The notes beneath the pieces were generated by a model that made no database searches, was not told the origin of the DNA, and saw only the letters and a list, made by a program, of their open reading frames with translations. This document shows positions 20,690-29,829 of a stretch of DNA of 60,000 bases, one piece after another. Origin of the DNA: Symsagittifera roscoffensis. Lineage: Eukaryota > Xenacoelomorpha > Acoela > Convolutidae. The position numbers and the translations under genes were made by a program. How positions within the stretch are numbered: position 1 is the stretch's first letter; each line of letters starts with the position of its first letter. Where the stretch lies: assembly GCF_963678635.1 (NCBI RefSeq), contig NC_087069.1, forward strand, positions 23,922,303 through 23,982,302, read 5' to 3'.

Positions 20690-21250
20690 TTTGGTCATGT
20701 ATCGCTCAAGGAAGACGGTACGGCCAACTCCAACCCTCACGATGCCGGAAGGTTTTGTCTTTAGAAGGTTGAAAAGCTAAAACAGGGAATCCGGAAAGCT
20801 TTCGATTTTCAGACCAACCCTACAGCTGCCAGATAAAGGTCTAAGTGTGGGTATATACTCCGCGCGGGGGCGTTCATTAATATGATCATTGATCATGATT
20901 TTACGAAATCCAACAAAGAGCACCATAAAAACTAGATATAACTTTCGCCTGGGAGGTGCATAACGATAAAAAGACAACGTTGAAATCTATAACGATAGGT
21001 AAGCGTCAAGATGAGGCCCTACATGTTTGAAACTGTGTCTGCCAGAGTGGATGCAAAAAATCTTTCACAGGATCAGGTCAAGGAAAGTGTTGAAGTGTAA
21101 AGGCTATAAGCTGAACTATGCAAATTATCTAGTTACATTACAAACCAACTTCATCCACGACGGATTGATATTTCCCTCAATTCCAGCCCTTCGTATCATG
21201 CAAATGAAATTGTTGGTCAAAACATTAACCTATGGACATGTAAGAAGAGC
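20690..21250. repeat. Dispersed repeat R1, copy a
   Basis: Shares ordered words with 24080-24540 and 57440-57710: CTACAGCTGCC, AAGGTCTAA, CGCGCGG, TTAATATGATCA, GATCATGA, CACCATAAAAAC and later AAACTGTGT, AAGCTGAACTATGCAAATTA. It may be a solo LTR or other non-autonomous element. No ORF is evident. Confidence 0.6.
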
Positions 21251-21259
21251 TAAAATTTC

Positions 21260-22730
21260 TAAAACACACTAATTCCGAGTTCAATGACAGAACCTTCCAA
21301 CTCTTGGTCTTCCTGTAAGAAGCGTCTTACTCGACAAAATGGTAGACTGTTTTATCGAGTCTCAGCTATCTTTATTCTTGAAACAGTGAAAGTAGCGATT
21401 GTAACTGTGTAATTCTTACCAATCGTTAGTTTGTTTCCATCAGCAGCTAGATTGTCAATAGTAACTGTAAGTTTGTTTCTGAACGAAAAGTCGCCCCCTA
21501 ACAATAAGCAGAAACTTGCGCTCTAGTTTTTGCTTTTATCGAATGTCTCAAACAATTGGGTTGTTACGTGTCATGCACGTCAATTCAAAAGTTAAAAAAT
21601 TTTGTTGAATGTTTTCGGTCTGTTTTTGTCGTATCTGGTGTTTTCGTCGTATTTTGCCCCCTGTTTAAAAATAATAATATCACAATGCATTCTGGTTCAC
21701 GAATTCTGAAGGCAGATTTTATTTACCTCAAGAAAGGCAACATTGGCACATTCCGGCATACCGAAACAAGTAATTTTCCCAAATTTCGAAGAAAAAGCCT
21801 TTCCGGATTGATGAAAGAAGTATCATTCCGGATTGGCTTTTTCGGGAACCCTCCTATGGTCTTAGAGTTTACGATTAGCGGGTTTGTGGACCCTTCCTTT
21901 TTAGTCAAAAAACATCAAAAAAGCCCTAGTTGACTATTCCAATTTTTTCAAGTTTTTCTGAACAAATATCTCTGTACCAGTATGCGTCTGCCCTCAAACA
22001 TTTCTGGTTTCCTAATACACTATTAAATTTTTTTCAGATTGGTTCTTTTTTTTCTATTTTTGGGTATTTTTTCTAGAAAAAGGTTCATTCCAACGCAGGC
22101 TATTTAAAATTCTGCTCCAATGGTACTAAAACAAACCTGTGATCTGTGATTTTTGAATTATTTTAGGAAACGTCCTTGAATTTCACAGATAATTTCTTTA
22201 CTCTAGTAGGTTTTACCCAATTTTTCTCACAATTCTGGCCTTCGACCTTAACAAAAACTAGTTTGAGTTTATAATGCGTATAGTATACTCTTTTTAAATT
22301 TTACTAAATAGCGGAAAAAAAACATTGAAAAAGGTTTCGGCTGAAAAACTGGTAAAAAAAACAGAAATTATTGCAACACTGGAATCTTCCGGATTGTTAA
22401 ATTTAGTAAATTACATTTTTAAGCCCGACTGTCCCAAGCCTGGAAGGTTCAATTAAAACGGATATAAAAACTGAGGATTTGCAGCGCAACATTGATGAAT
22501 CATTAATTTGATTGCAATAATTTGAATTTTTTGGCAGATTAATGTTCTGAGCGGTGTTTTAGGTCTCAAAACCCTAAAAAAACTGGATTTATTTTCTCCT
22601 AACTGGACTTCATCTTAGATTTCTTCACAATGTGAGTCATTTATTGATGAAACTCACTAATTTAGCGCTTCATACTGTGGTAGAAAAAAGGTAGCCGAAA
22701 ATGGCTTTTTATGGGGGCCAACCGTTTCCT
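21260..22730. other. AT-rich stretch, no supported gene
   Basis: The longest open stretch (21556-21933, plus) has no recognisable domain, no codon periodicity I can see and no partner elsewhere in the window. Apart from short T and A runs I see nothing in this interval. Confidence 0.4.
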
Positions 22731-22734
22731 ATAA

Positions 22735-22977
22735 CCCGGGTCGAGATCCCGCTCAAAAACCGCTCAAGATTTGAGCGGTTTGAGCGGTTTTCCAGCAAGA
22801 TTTGAGCGGTTTGGGCGGTTTAAGCGGTTTTTTTGGAAAAACCGCTCAAACCGCTCAAATCTTGCTTAGAAAACCGTTCAAAAACCGCTCATTTCTTGCG
22901 GTGATTTTTGAACGGTTTTTCAAGCAAGATTTGAGCGGTTTTTGAGCGGTCTTCCCGGGTCGAGGTCCCAGACTCAT
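22735..22977. repeat. Palindromic GAGCGGTTT cluster flanked by CCCGGGTCGAG
   Basis: The core (about 22750-22960) consists of repeated GAGCGGTTT/AAACCGCTC words and CAAGATTTGAGCGG/CCGCTCAAATCTTG pairs in both orientations, so it can fold into several long hairpins. It is bounded by CCCGGGTCGAGATCCC (about 22736) and CCCGGGTCGAGGTCCC (about 22964), a 16-bp near-perfect direct repeat that looks like a target-site duplication. Confidence 0.7.
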
Positions 22978-23046
22978 GTCCATACTTTCGCGACAAAACT
23001 TTGGCATTTCCAGACTTTCCAGACCAAAATCAGTTCAAAACTTAAC

Positions 23047-23280
23047 AAACTTTGGCTCTTTTCCAGTCATCCCCCCTTTCAAAATCAATTTTGAAAAGCT
23101 TATATAACATTGTCATATTGCAATGAAATTTGGCGTGGTGAAAAAATCGTCAATTGTGAACAAATTTGTTCTTCATACTTTAAAGCGTTACATCACGCAT
23201 TTAGCCGTAATAACACATAAAACAAACATAAAACTCGGTGTTTTGAAAGGGGGGGAACTGGAAAAGAGCCCAATTTTTTA
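23047..23280. mobile_element. Short TIR (MITE-like) element 1, GGCTCTTTTCC ends
   Basis: Left arm 23047-23084 (TTTGGCTCTTTTCCAGT, then a C run and TTTCAAAA) pairs with right arm about 23240-23275 (TTTTGAAAG, G run, ACTGGAAAAGAGCCCA). The interior is AT-rich and non-coding. The element is about 230 bp. Confidence 0.65.
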
Positions 23281-23369
23281 ATGTTTGGATCAATGAAATG
23301 ACAAAAAACCAATTTCTACCTCCCATGAGCAACCATCCCCCCCCCCCCCCTATCTATAACAGCATCATC

Positions 23370-23540
23370 GAAGTCGGCTCTTTTTCCTCCCCCCCCCCCC
23401 CCCCACCTGCAAATTTTTACATGTAAATTTGTTGACTACATTTGTTGAATACATTGACTGCTCGTAAAACCACTCGCTACACTAATATATTGAAGGTCGT
23501 GTGAGGTGGGGGGGGGAAGGAAAAAGAGCCTTGAAGTCTT
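23370..23540. mobile_element. Short TIR (MITE-like) element 2, GGCTCTTTTTCC ends
   Basis: Left arm GAAGTCGGCTCTTTTTCC plus a run of about 17 C faces right arm GGTGGGGGGGGAAGGAAAAAGAGCCTTGAAGTC. The interior is about 100 bp. The shared GGCTCTTTTyCC terminus and adjoining homopolymer link it to element 1 as one family. Confidence 0.65.
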
Positions 23541-23609
23541 TTAGAGATGCCAATAATGACGCGCTTCAGAATGTTAGTCTATATTTCAGATGTTAGTAAA
23601 CGGTATCAG

Positions 23610-23682
23610 TGCAGCATGGCCTAAAGGATAAGGCGTCTGACTACGAATCAGAAGATTGGGGGTTCGAATCCCTCTGAGGTCG
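23610..23682 (+). tRNA. tRNA-Arg(ACG)-like gene with damaged acceptor stem
   Basis: The anticodon stem TCTGA/TCAGA encloses loop CTACGAA with anticodon ACG at 23643-23645. The D arm (GCC/GGC) and T arm (GGGGG TTCGAAT CCCTC) are well formed, and a T5 terminator follows at 23684-23688. The 3' acceptor strand TGAGGTC is intact, but the 5' strand reads TGCAGCA and pairs at only three positions plus one wobble. The body resembles the animal tRNA-Arg type with TCG anticodon, so the ACG may be a switched anticodon. It is probably a pseudogene or the start of a tRNA-derived element. Confidence 0.6.
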
Positions 23683-23693
23683 ACTTTTTATTA

Positions 23694-23907
23694 TTAAATC
23701 TTGCGCGGTTTTTGAGCGGTTTTTTTAGATAAACCGCTCAAAACCGTTCAAATTTTGCGCGGTTTTTGAGCGGTTTTTTTAGATAAACCGTTCAAAAACC
23801 GCTCAAACCGCTCATTTTGAAGCAAGATTTTGAGCGTAATTGTCTAAAAAAACCGCTCAAATCGCTCAAATCTTGCTTCAAATTAGGGGAAAAATCTCGA
23901 CTCGGGA
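23694..23907. repeat. Second palindromic GAGCGGTTT cluster, ending CTCGACTCGGG
   Basis: It starts ten bases after the tRNA-like gene and has the same GCGGTTTTTGAGCGGTTTT and AAACCGCTCAAA words in both orientations. It ends at about 23897-23907 in CTCGACTCGGG, the inverted form of the CCCGGGTCGAG that borders the first cluster. Confidence 0.7.
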
Positions 23908-24079
23908 AAGTTAATTTTGCTGAAAAACAGAATAACATCATACTTAAAGATAATACAAGTGCGAGTTCAAAAGCCGATAAAATTTTATCCACTTGATAAG
24001 CAACTCAGCGGAAGGTCTTTTCAGTTACCAAACAGTCATTTGGGTTGGTTTTTGTAATGGTTTTTGTCTCATTCGTTTT

Positions 24080-24540
24080 GATCCTAGACTGCTCAAAGGA
24101 CGACGAGACGACCAATCCCTCCACGATTTACGACACTGAAGAGTTTGGTCTGCAAAAAGCTAAAAAGCCAACTCAGGCAATCCATAAGGCTTTCGTTTTG
24201 GACGACCTGTACAGCTGCCGGTTACAGGCCTTAATGTAGGCGTCCACACGGCGCGGAGTCATCGTTAATATGATCGCCGACCATGATACTATGAGATACA
24301 CCCAAAATCGCTAAAAAACATATCTTATACGTGGCAATCGTTAAATATCATAGTGTAACCATTGGCTAAGGTCAAGATTACGCATTACGTGCTTTTAAGC
24401 GTTTCGCCTAGAGCCAGTTCAAAGTGGTCTTTCAAAAGATGAGGTCGACGAACTTGTTACCCTTTATATGCTTTTGGCCGAACTATGCATATTACACAAG
24501 CACAAGACTCATGGCTGGTTCACAGTGTCCCTAAAACAGG
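24080..24540. repeat. Dispersed repeat R1, copy b
   Basis: Ordered words match copy a: GTTTGGTCTGCAAAAAGCTAAAA, GGCAATCC, TACAGCTGCCGG, GGCCTTAATGTAGGCG, GGCGCGGA, TTAATATGATCGCCGACCATGAT, and CCGAACTATGCATATTA near the end. Confidence 0.6.
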
Positions 24541-24554
24541 CCTGCTTCAATTTA

Positions 24555-26225
24555 ATATATCTGCTTCGGAGAAGCGTTTTCTTCACAATCAGGAAGGATT
24601 GCTTTTTTTTTCAATTTCAGCTATTACGATTTATAAAATAAGGAATTTAAAGACTTGTGTATTTGTTACTAATCGAAAAGCTTCTTTTTCAAGTCGTTGA
24701 AATACAGTAACTAAGTAATAGTGCGGTCCAACGTAATTAGATCAAAAACGGTGGATAACACCCGTGCGATCGTGAAACTTGCTGCTTTAGGGACAAAGGC
24801 TCTTTTACCCCAACTTTTACCCCAACTATATGAACGTTTTATATTATTATCTTTTCACTTCTGTTTTTTCAATATTGTAGCCCGGTTAAGTTTCAAGGTT
24901 TTCGAGGTTTTATGGACAACGTTTTTTCTTCTATTAAACGTTGTCCATAAAACCTAGAAAACCTTAAAACTTAACCGGGCTACAATATTTTGGTTAATGG
25001 CCGTAATTAGAATTTGTTATTAGACTTACTGGAAAAAATTTTTCTTTCGTTCCGATTGAAATATAGAAAAAAGATCCGGACTGAATTAGTTATTCCCGAT
25101 TGTTGTTCCCGATTGCAAGAAACAAGCAAGATTTTCAGCGTTATCTTCTGGTTACGGGCTCTTTTTTCCTTCCACGCAGCCAGTTTTAATTTTTGTCCGA
25201 TTGCTATAGAAGATGGCGTTTGGTTAAGAAAAATAGGCAACAGAACTAGTCAACCAAGAAATTGCGGTGAGGGGAAATGCTGCGGGGGTGAGGCAAGAAC
25301 CCAGATATAAGCAAAAATGTAGGTCAAAAATATAAAGAAAAAATTATCAGGACAAGTGCAGAGAGCTAGAGACAATTAACCGTTGTTTCTGTGTTCAAGG
25401 ATAGGCAATTAAATTTTTCTGTCTGCTTCGTAGAAGCGTTTTCTTACCCACTAGGAAGGATTGCCCTTTTTCAATCTCAGCTATTACAATTTGTAAAATA
25501 GGAAAATTAAAGAGTATAATTGTGTATTTGTTATTTTTCAAAAAGCGTATTTTTCAAATCATTGAAATACAATAACGAAGGCATAAGGCGGTTCATCATA
25601 TTTAGATCGAAAACCATGGAGTACAACCGTTCGATTGTGAATTTGGCTGCTTTCGGGACAGAGGCTCTTTTTCCTTTTCCCTTAACTTACATAAGCACCT
25701 TTTTTATGACGTAAAGAGGAATTTTTCAAATAAACATCAATTAAGATTGTAATGGCCTAATTAGCATGCCAATTTTCGTAACATTCGAATGATGTGAATA
25801 AAAAATAAAGTAACGCTAATATGAACACTAGCAAAAATTCGCAGGTGGGTTTGGAAAAGGAGCCGGAGTTTGTAAAAAAGCGTGTCAACTAAAAAAACAT
25901 TTCATAAGTCTTTTCATTTGAAATGTTTTCCTTTGGTTTTGAAATTGGTTTTTTCGTTCAGATTGAGTTTGTTCAAATGCTAACAATCTATGTTTCTTAA
26001 TTAAACAATTAAAAATTATAGAAAAAAGATTGTGGCTGACTGTCTACTCCGGGCTGAGTTAATCCCCGAATTGTGACTTTAATTTAATTTTTGAAATGCT
26101 GTTCGATTGTTATTGAATGCATTTGATTTAGGAAAGTAGGCTATAGAAAATTAGTTATAACCAAGAAATTATGGTGAGGTGAAATGCGACAGGGATGGGG
26201 AGAGAATCTCGGTATTTAGGGTTTT
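24555..26225. repeat. Diverged tandem segmental duplication (~0.8 kb x 2)
   Basis: Unit 1 (24555-25320) and unit 2 (25417-26225) share in order CTGCTTCG-AGAAGCGTTTTCTT, AGGAAGGATTGC, TCAGCTATTAC, TTGAAATACA, GGGACA-AGGCTC, TATAGAAAAAAGAT and AACCAAGAAATT-GGTGAGG-GAAATGC. The foldback at 24871-24989 is present only in unit 1, so it inserted after the duplication. Confidence 0.75.
24871..24989. repeat. 119-bp foldback (near-perfect hairpin)
   Basis: AATATTGTAGCCCGGTTAAG at the left end is matched by CTTAACCGGGCTACAATATT at the right end, and the complementarity continues through TTTTATGGACAACGTTT to a loop of about 7 bases near 24926-24932. Arms are about 55 bases with a few mismatches. It may be a foldback transposon end or a small hairpin-RNA source. 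Confidence 0.85.
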
Positions 26226-26335
26226 AGAAAAAACAGATATCTTATGTAATTGTTTGAAGCATCATGTTCGTGAAAAAATAATTCGGTTAATAGTTTATAA
26301 ATTCTTAGTTTCTTCTTCGTTTCTTTGGACTCTTT

Positions 26336-26342
26336 GTTTTAT
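26336..26342 (-). terminator. AATAAA signal overlapping the stop codon
   Basis: The end of the coding frame reads GGA AAA TAA AAC on the minus strand, so AATAAA overlaps the TAA stop. If used, the 3' UTR would be very short. Confidence 0.35.
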
Positions 26343-26581
26343 TTTCCCCTGACTTGGCATGTGCGCGTATAATCGTTGCAAATAGTCCCGGGAGGACACA
26401 GCGACGGGACATCATTTACCGAACATGATCGGTATGTACATCGCATAATCATAAAGTTACACATTGTCGAGGGTGGACAATCACCCTGAGATGCGCAGTT
26501 TTGAAAACGTTGATTCAGCGGCGACATTGAAGCAACGAGGCTCAGAGTCAAAGCAAGTACTGCGATAGTAATCACTTTCAT
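26339..26581 (-). CDS. Small secreted cysteine-rich protein (80 aa)
   Basis: Intact single-exon frame with ATG at 26581 and TAA at 26339-26341. Residues 1-18 (MKVITIAVLALTLSLVAS) form a clear signal peptide. The mature part has eight Cys at 29, 35, 41, 48, 53, 62, 68 and 75 arranged as two repeats of the pattern CPPxTxCNxxxxRxC (36-48 and 63-75), so it arose by internal duplication and probably has four disulfides. I do not recognise the family. The product would be secreted; candidates include cuticle, defence or protease-inhibitor-like roles, none shown. It is the only convincing host-type protein gene in the window. Confidence 0.75.
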   Translation of the reverse strand: MKVITIAVLALTLSLVASMSPLNQRFQNCASQGDCPPSTMCNFMIMRCTYRSCSVNDVPSLCPPGTICNDYTRTCQVRGK

Positions 26582-26629
26582 TTTGAAATTATGTTACTGA
26601 ACTCAGAGTCAATTATGATCTTTCGTCAG

Positions 26630-26648
26630 ATCCTATTATATTTGATGA
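26630..26648 (-). promoter_or_regulatory. TATA-like box of the secreted-protein gene
   Basis: On the minus strand AAATATAATAGG lies about 55 bases upstream of the ATG at 26581, leaving room for a start site and a short 5' leader. Confidence 0.4.
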
Positions 26649-26649
26649 A

Positions 26650-28420
26650 GCACTTTCCCGCAGATTGAAAACAAAACATGTGATTAGAATGTGTTAAAAA
26701 CGAACACGTTTTTTCTAATGAAATTGATTCTTTTGATTTGGACAAAATAATGAAAATAAAAAACAGCGGGACAGTTATTTTTTGCATCTCAATAGGTCAG
26801 ATTTGTAAAATTTTGAGTTATTCGCTTCGTGTAGTGATTTCGCATGTTTAATTTACCCCCCATGCTCATATGTTACGGAGGTGTAATTTTTAAATGAAGC
26901 CCATTAGAACACCCTTTTCGTGGGTTCTTCATCTGAGCCGTCTTTCTTTTAATTCTTTGTAAAGCCCGTTTTAAAACATTAAACAAAAGCAACTCAAATA
27001 CAGGGTGGAAGACAAGAAATGAAATAAATAAGTTTAGGTCCAGGGTGGCCTCCTCATAAAGTAATATCCTAGGACAGCAAACACACAGCCTGCTCGTTAC
27101 GCTATCTGTTTTTGGCCGGGCCGGATAGTTTCGTACAAATCCTCAGTCTAATACTAATCCTAATCTCAATAGATCTAGCGATATACTAGTTTTTTTGGGA
27201 AGCTAGAGGAGAGAGTAAAGTAACTGATAGCATTATTTATTAATAATTTTCTGAGCCACTAGAGTGCTAGCTTTAAAAATCTAAGCTAAGACTTGATTAG
27301 GATGACTCATGATTAGTTATTTATGAAAGTTTTATAATGAACTATATTTAAAAATAACTAGAACAACTAGTTTCTTTTTGTTCTCACACATTAGGGGTCT
27401 GAAGAATTATTTTCGTGCGGCAGTACTTCGTGCGGTAAACTTTTCTGAGTTCTTGAGAGAAATACTAGTATGTGCCCACAAAATACTTATGAGGTTGAGG
27501 GGTTATCATGAACCCAGAGATACCATGGTGATCTGATGAAAATTGATTGTGGAGAGTTTATTTCAAAATCCACAGCCAGGTTACTAGCATTCTCCTTACG
27601 CGCTCACAATTGACAAAGTAACGAGATAAATTGTTGAACTCTTTGAGAGAAGTTTTGAGAGGAAAGGACACGTATGTATAGTTTGACATCGAGAGTGTCA
27701 CTGTTTTCTTTCAATTGACTTGTTTTCTTCACTGTCAACTCCATACATTATATCCAGAGACTGTGGCAAGCAAAACCAAATTATTTGACATTCCAAAGTC
27801 AGAATTTCTTCGAGTGATCATCTCTCTTTTGCTGCACGTGAAATATGTTCTGTGAAACCTTTTACAAAAATACTTCTGCACTTTAGTAATTTTTACTTTA
27901 ATTATGAATTAGTTGATTTTGTTTTGCAGAAAGTTTATTTTTGTTTTGTTAGTTTGAAAACTTTCTCACACTGGAGCCAGTCCTAGCATTTTTAGAGCGA
28001 TGTCTCCTAAGTGTGATTCAGCTGGGTTGGTGAGGCCAGGTATAGAACATACTCAGGACGTCCTAATGGGTAAGGCTTGGTGTGGGATTACGCCTGAGAT
28101 AAGCTCATCGAGTAAACGGTTGGGTTGATAAAAACCTTTCCTTTTCTTAATCAACAGGTTTTTTTTCAAGCTTATTTTAAGGTTGTGTTCACTTGTTTTG
28201 AAAAGCTGATGAAGTGGCTTATTAATGTTGAATGTGTCTAAATGCAAAAAAGTGCATGTGTCGTGATTTTGGGTTTCAAAAGAATATGTTATCTGGTTTC
28301 AGAAAATTGGAACTTTCCTGTACATGTAGGTAGTGCGTTGACGTTAATAGGCTGCGATGGTTTTTCAAATTTTTTTCCAACCAACTCATTGGAAAACTTG
28401 AAAGATGTGAAAGCCTGTTA
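26650..28420. other. AT-rich stretch, no supported gene
   Basis: No domain, RNA gene or clear repeat was recognised in this interval. Confidence 0.4.
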
Positions 28421-28429
28421 GAGATGTTA

Positions 28430-29770
28430 TCAGCAGTAAGCGAAGTTCCATATTCATTTATTTATTACAAAATTTCAAGCGAAGTTTTAGAGAAAAAAAA
28501 ACAAAATATACAAAAGCGGGCGACGTCCTGACGAACGAATTGGAGAGAAACAGAAAACTCACCCCTAAGAGGGTTAGTTTATTTATAATTTTCGATCGAT
28601 GGTATAATTATTGCATTGTATTAGTAAATTTTTGCATTATATTTTTTTTAATGCTGCTGAAATTTCAAGTTGATTGAACATCAAGTAATCACTGTAGTAG
28701 GCTGATGTCTCTCGAATGAATGAAAAAAAAATGTGTTTCTAATTTTTCGTTTTTTTTAAAAAAAAAAAACAAGAAAAAATCTTTCAGAAAATCAAGCAAA
28801 CATTTCGATTCAAAAGTGTGAGTGAATCTTTTTAGAGCAAGTTATTGTTTAGGATACTGATTTATACTTGAATGAACCTTAATGAAAAACACTAGAGATG
28901 GAGTTTGATTCTGGAACGAGTTTAGCTACTATCCAAAAAAAAAATTTTATTATTCGCCAAGGAAGCTCAAGTGTCTTTAGGTTTTTAGTTCTTCGAGAGG
29001 AAATGAAGTTCTACGAGGTCAGCAAGTTTGTGTTGGAATTTTGTGCTTCAAAAAATTCAATTATGGTCTTTCTACAGATTGGATAAACTTATTTGGGATG
29101 ATCGTGGGTCTACTTTTGCCGATGGCATGAGTTTCATTCGAAACTCATTTATTTACTACAAAACATCAAGTGAAGTTATAAAAAGTTGTCAACAATATAT
29201 AAAAAGGAGGCGAATTGACGGACGAGTTGGGGAGAAAGAAAAAACTCACGCCTAAAAAGGTTAGTTTAACAATAATTTATGAATCGATTGTATAATTATT
29301 CCATTGTGTTTTGAAATTTTTGCATTAAAATTAATAATTTACGGCTGAATTATCAATTTTCTTGATTATCAAAAAAACGCTGCAATAGGTTGGTGTCATT
29401 CGAATGTAAGATAGAAAGTTATTTCTATCTTCAAGAAATGCAACGAAACCTGTCAATTCAAAAAGGTGAGTGGGTCTTTTTAGGACTAATTAGTTATTAG
29501 GTTACCGATTAGTACTTAAAACTATTCTGGGAAGAAACCATAATGAAAAACACTAGAGATGGAATTTGATTTCAGAACAAGTTTGCTACTATCGAAATAA
29601 TTTTCTTTTAAGTATTTGCCAAGGAAGCTCAAGCGTCTTGACGTTTTTAGTTCTTCAAGAGGAACTGCAAAATCGTAGGTGTGCTCTATGAGGTCATAAA
29701 ACTTGTGGTTGAATTTTGTTCTTCAAAAGTTTCAAGGCTGGTATTTCTGCAGATTGGATAAATTTATAAT
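28430..29770. repeat. Tandem duplication, two diverged ~650-bp units
   Basis: Unit 1 (28430-29090) and unit 2 (29130-29770) share in order TTTATTTACTACAAAA or its variant, GACG-ACGA-TTGG-GAGAAA, AAACTCAC-CCTAA, GGTTAGTTTA, TATAATTATT-CATTGT, ACCTTAATGAAAAACACTAGAGATGG, GCCAAGGAAGCTCAAG-GTCTT, TTTTTAGTTCTTC and CAGATTGGATAAA. No gene is evident. The ~480-bp satellite begins soon after unit 2. Confidence 0.75.
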
Positions 29771-29829
29771 AGGAGCTTGTGTTAGTTTTACTTAATATTA
29801 GTTTGTGCGTTTAGTTCTCAGCTATATCT

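Noticed and set aside
21556-21933. 125-codon plus-strand frame
   Set aside because: No domain, no signal peptide that fits, no partner in the window; overlapping repeats and AT-rich composition suggest chance.
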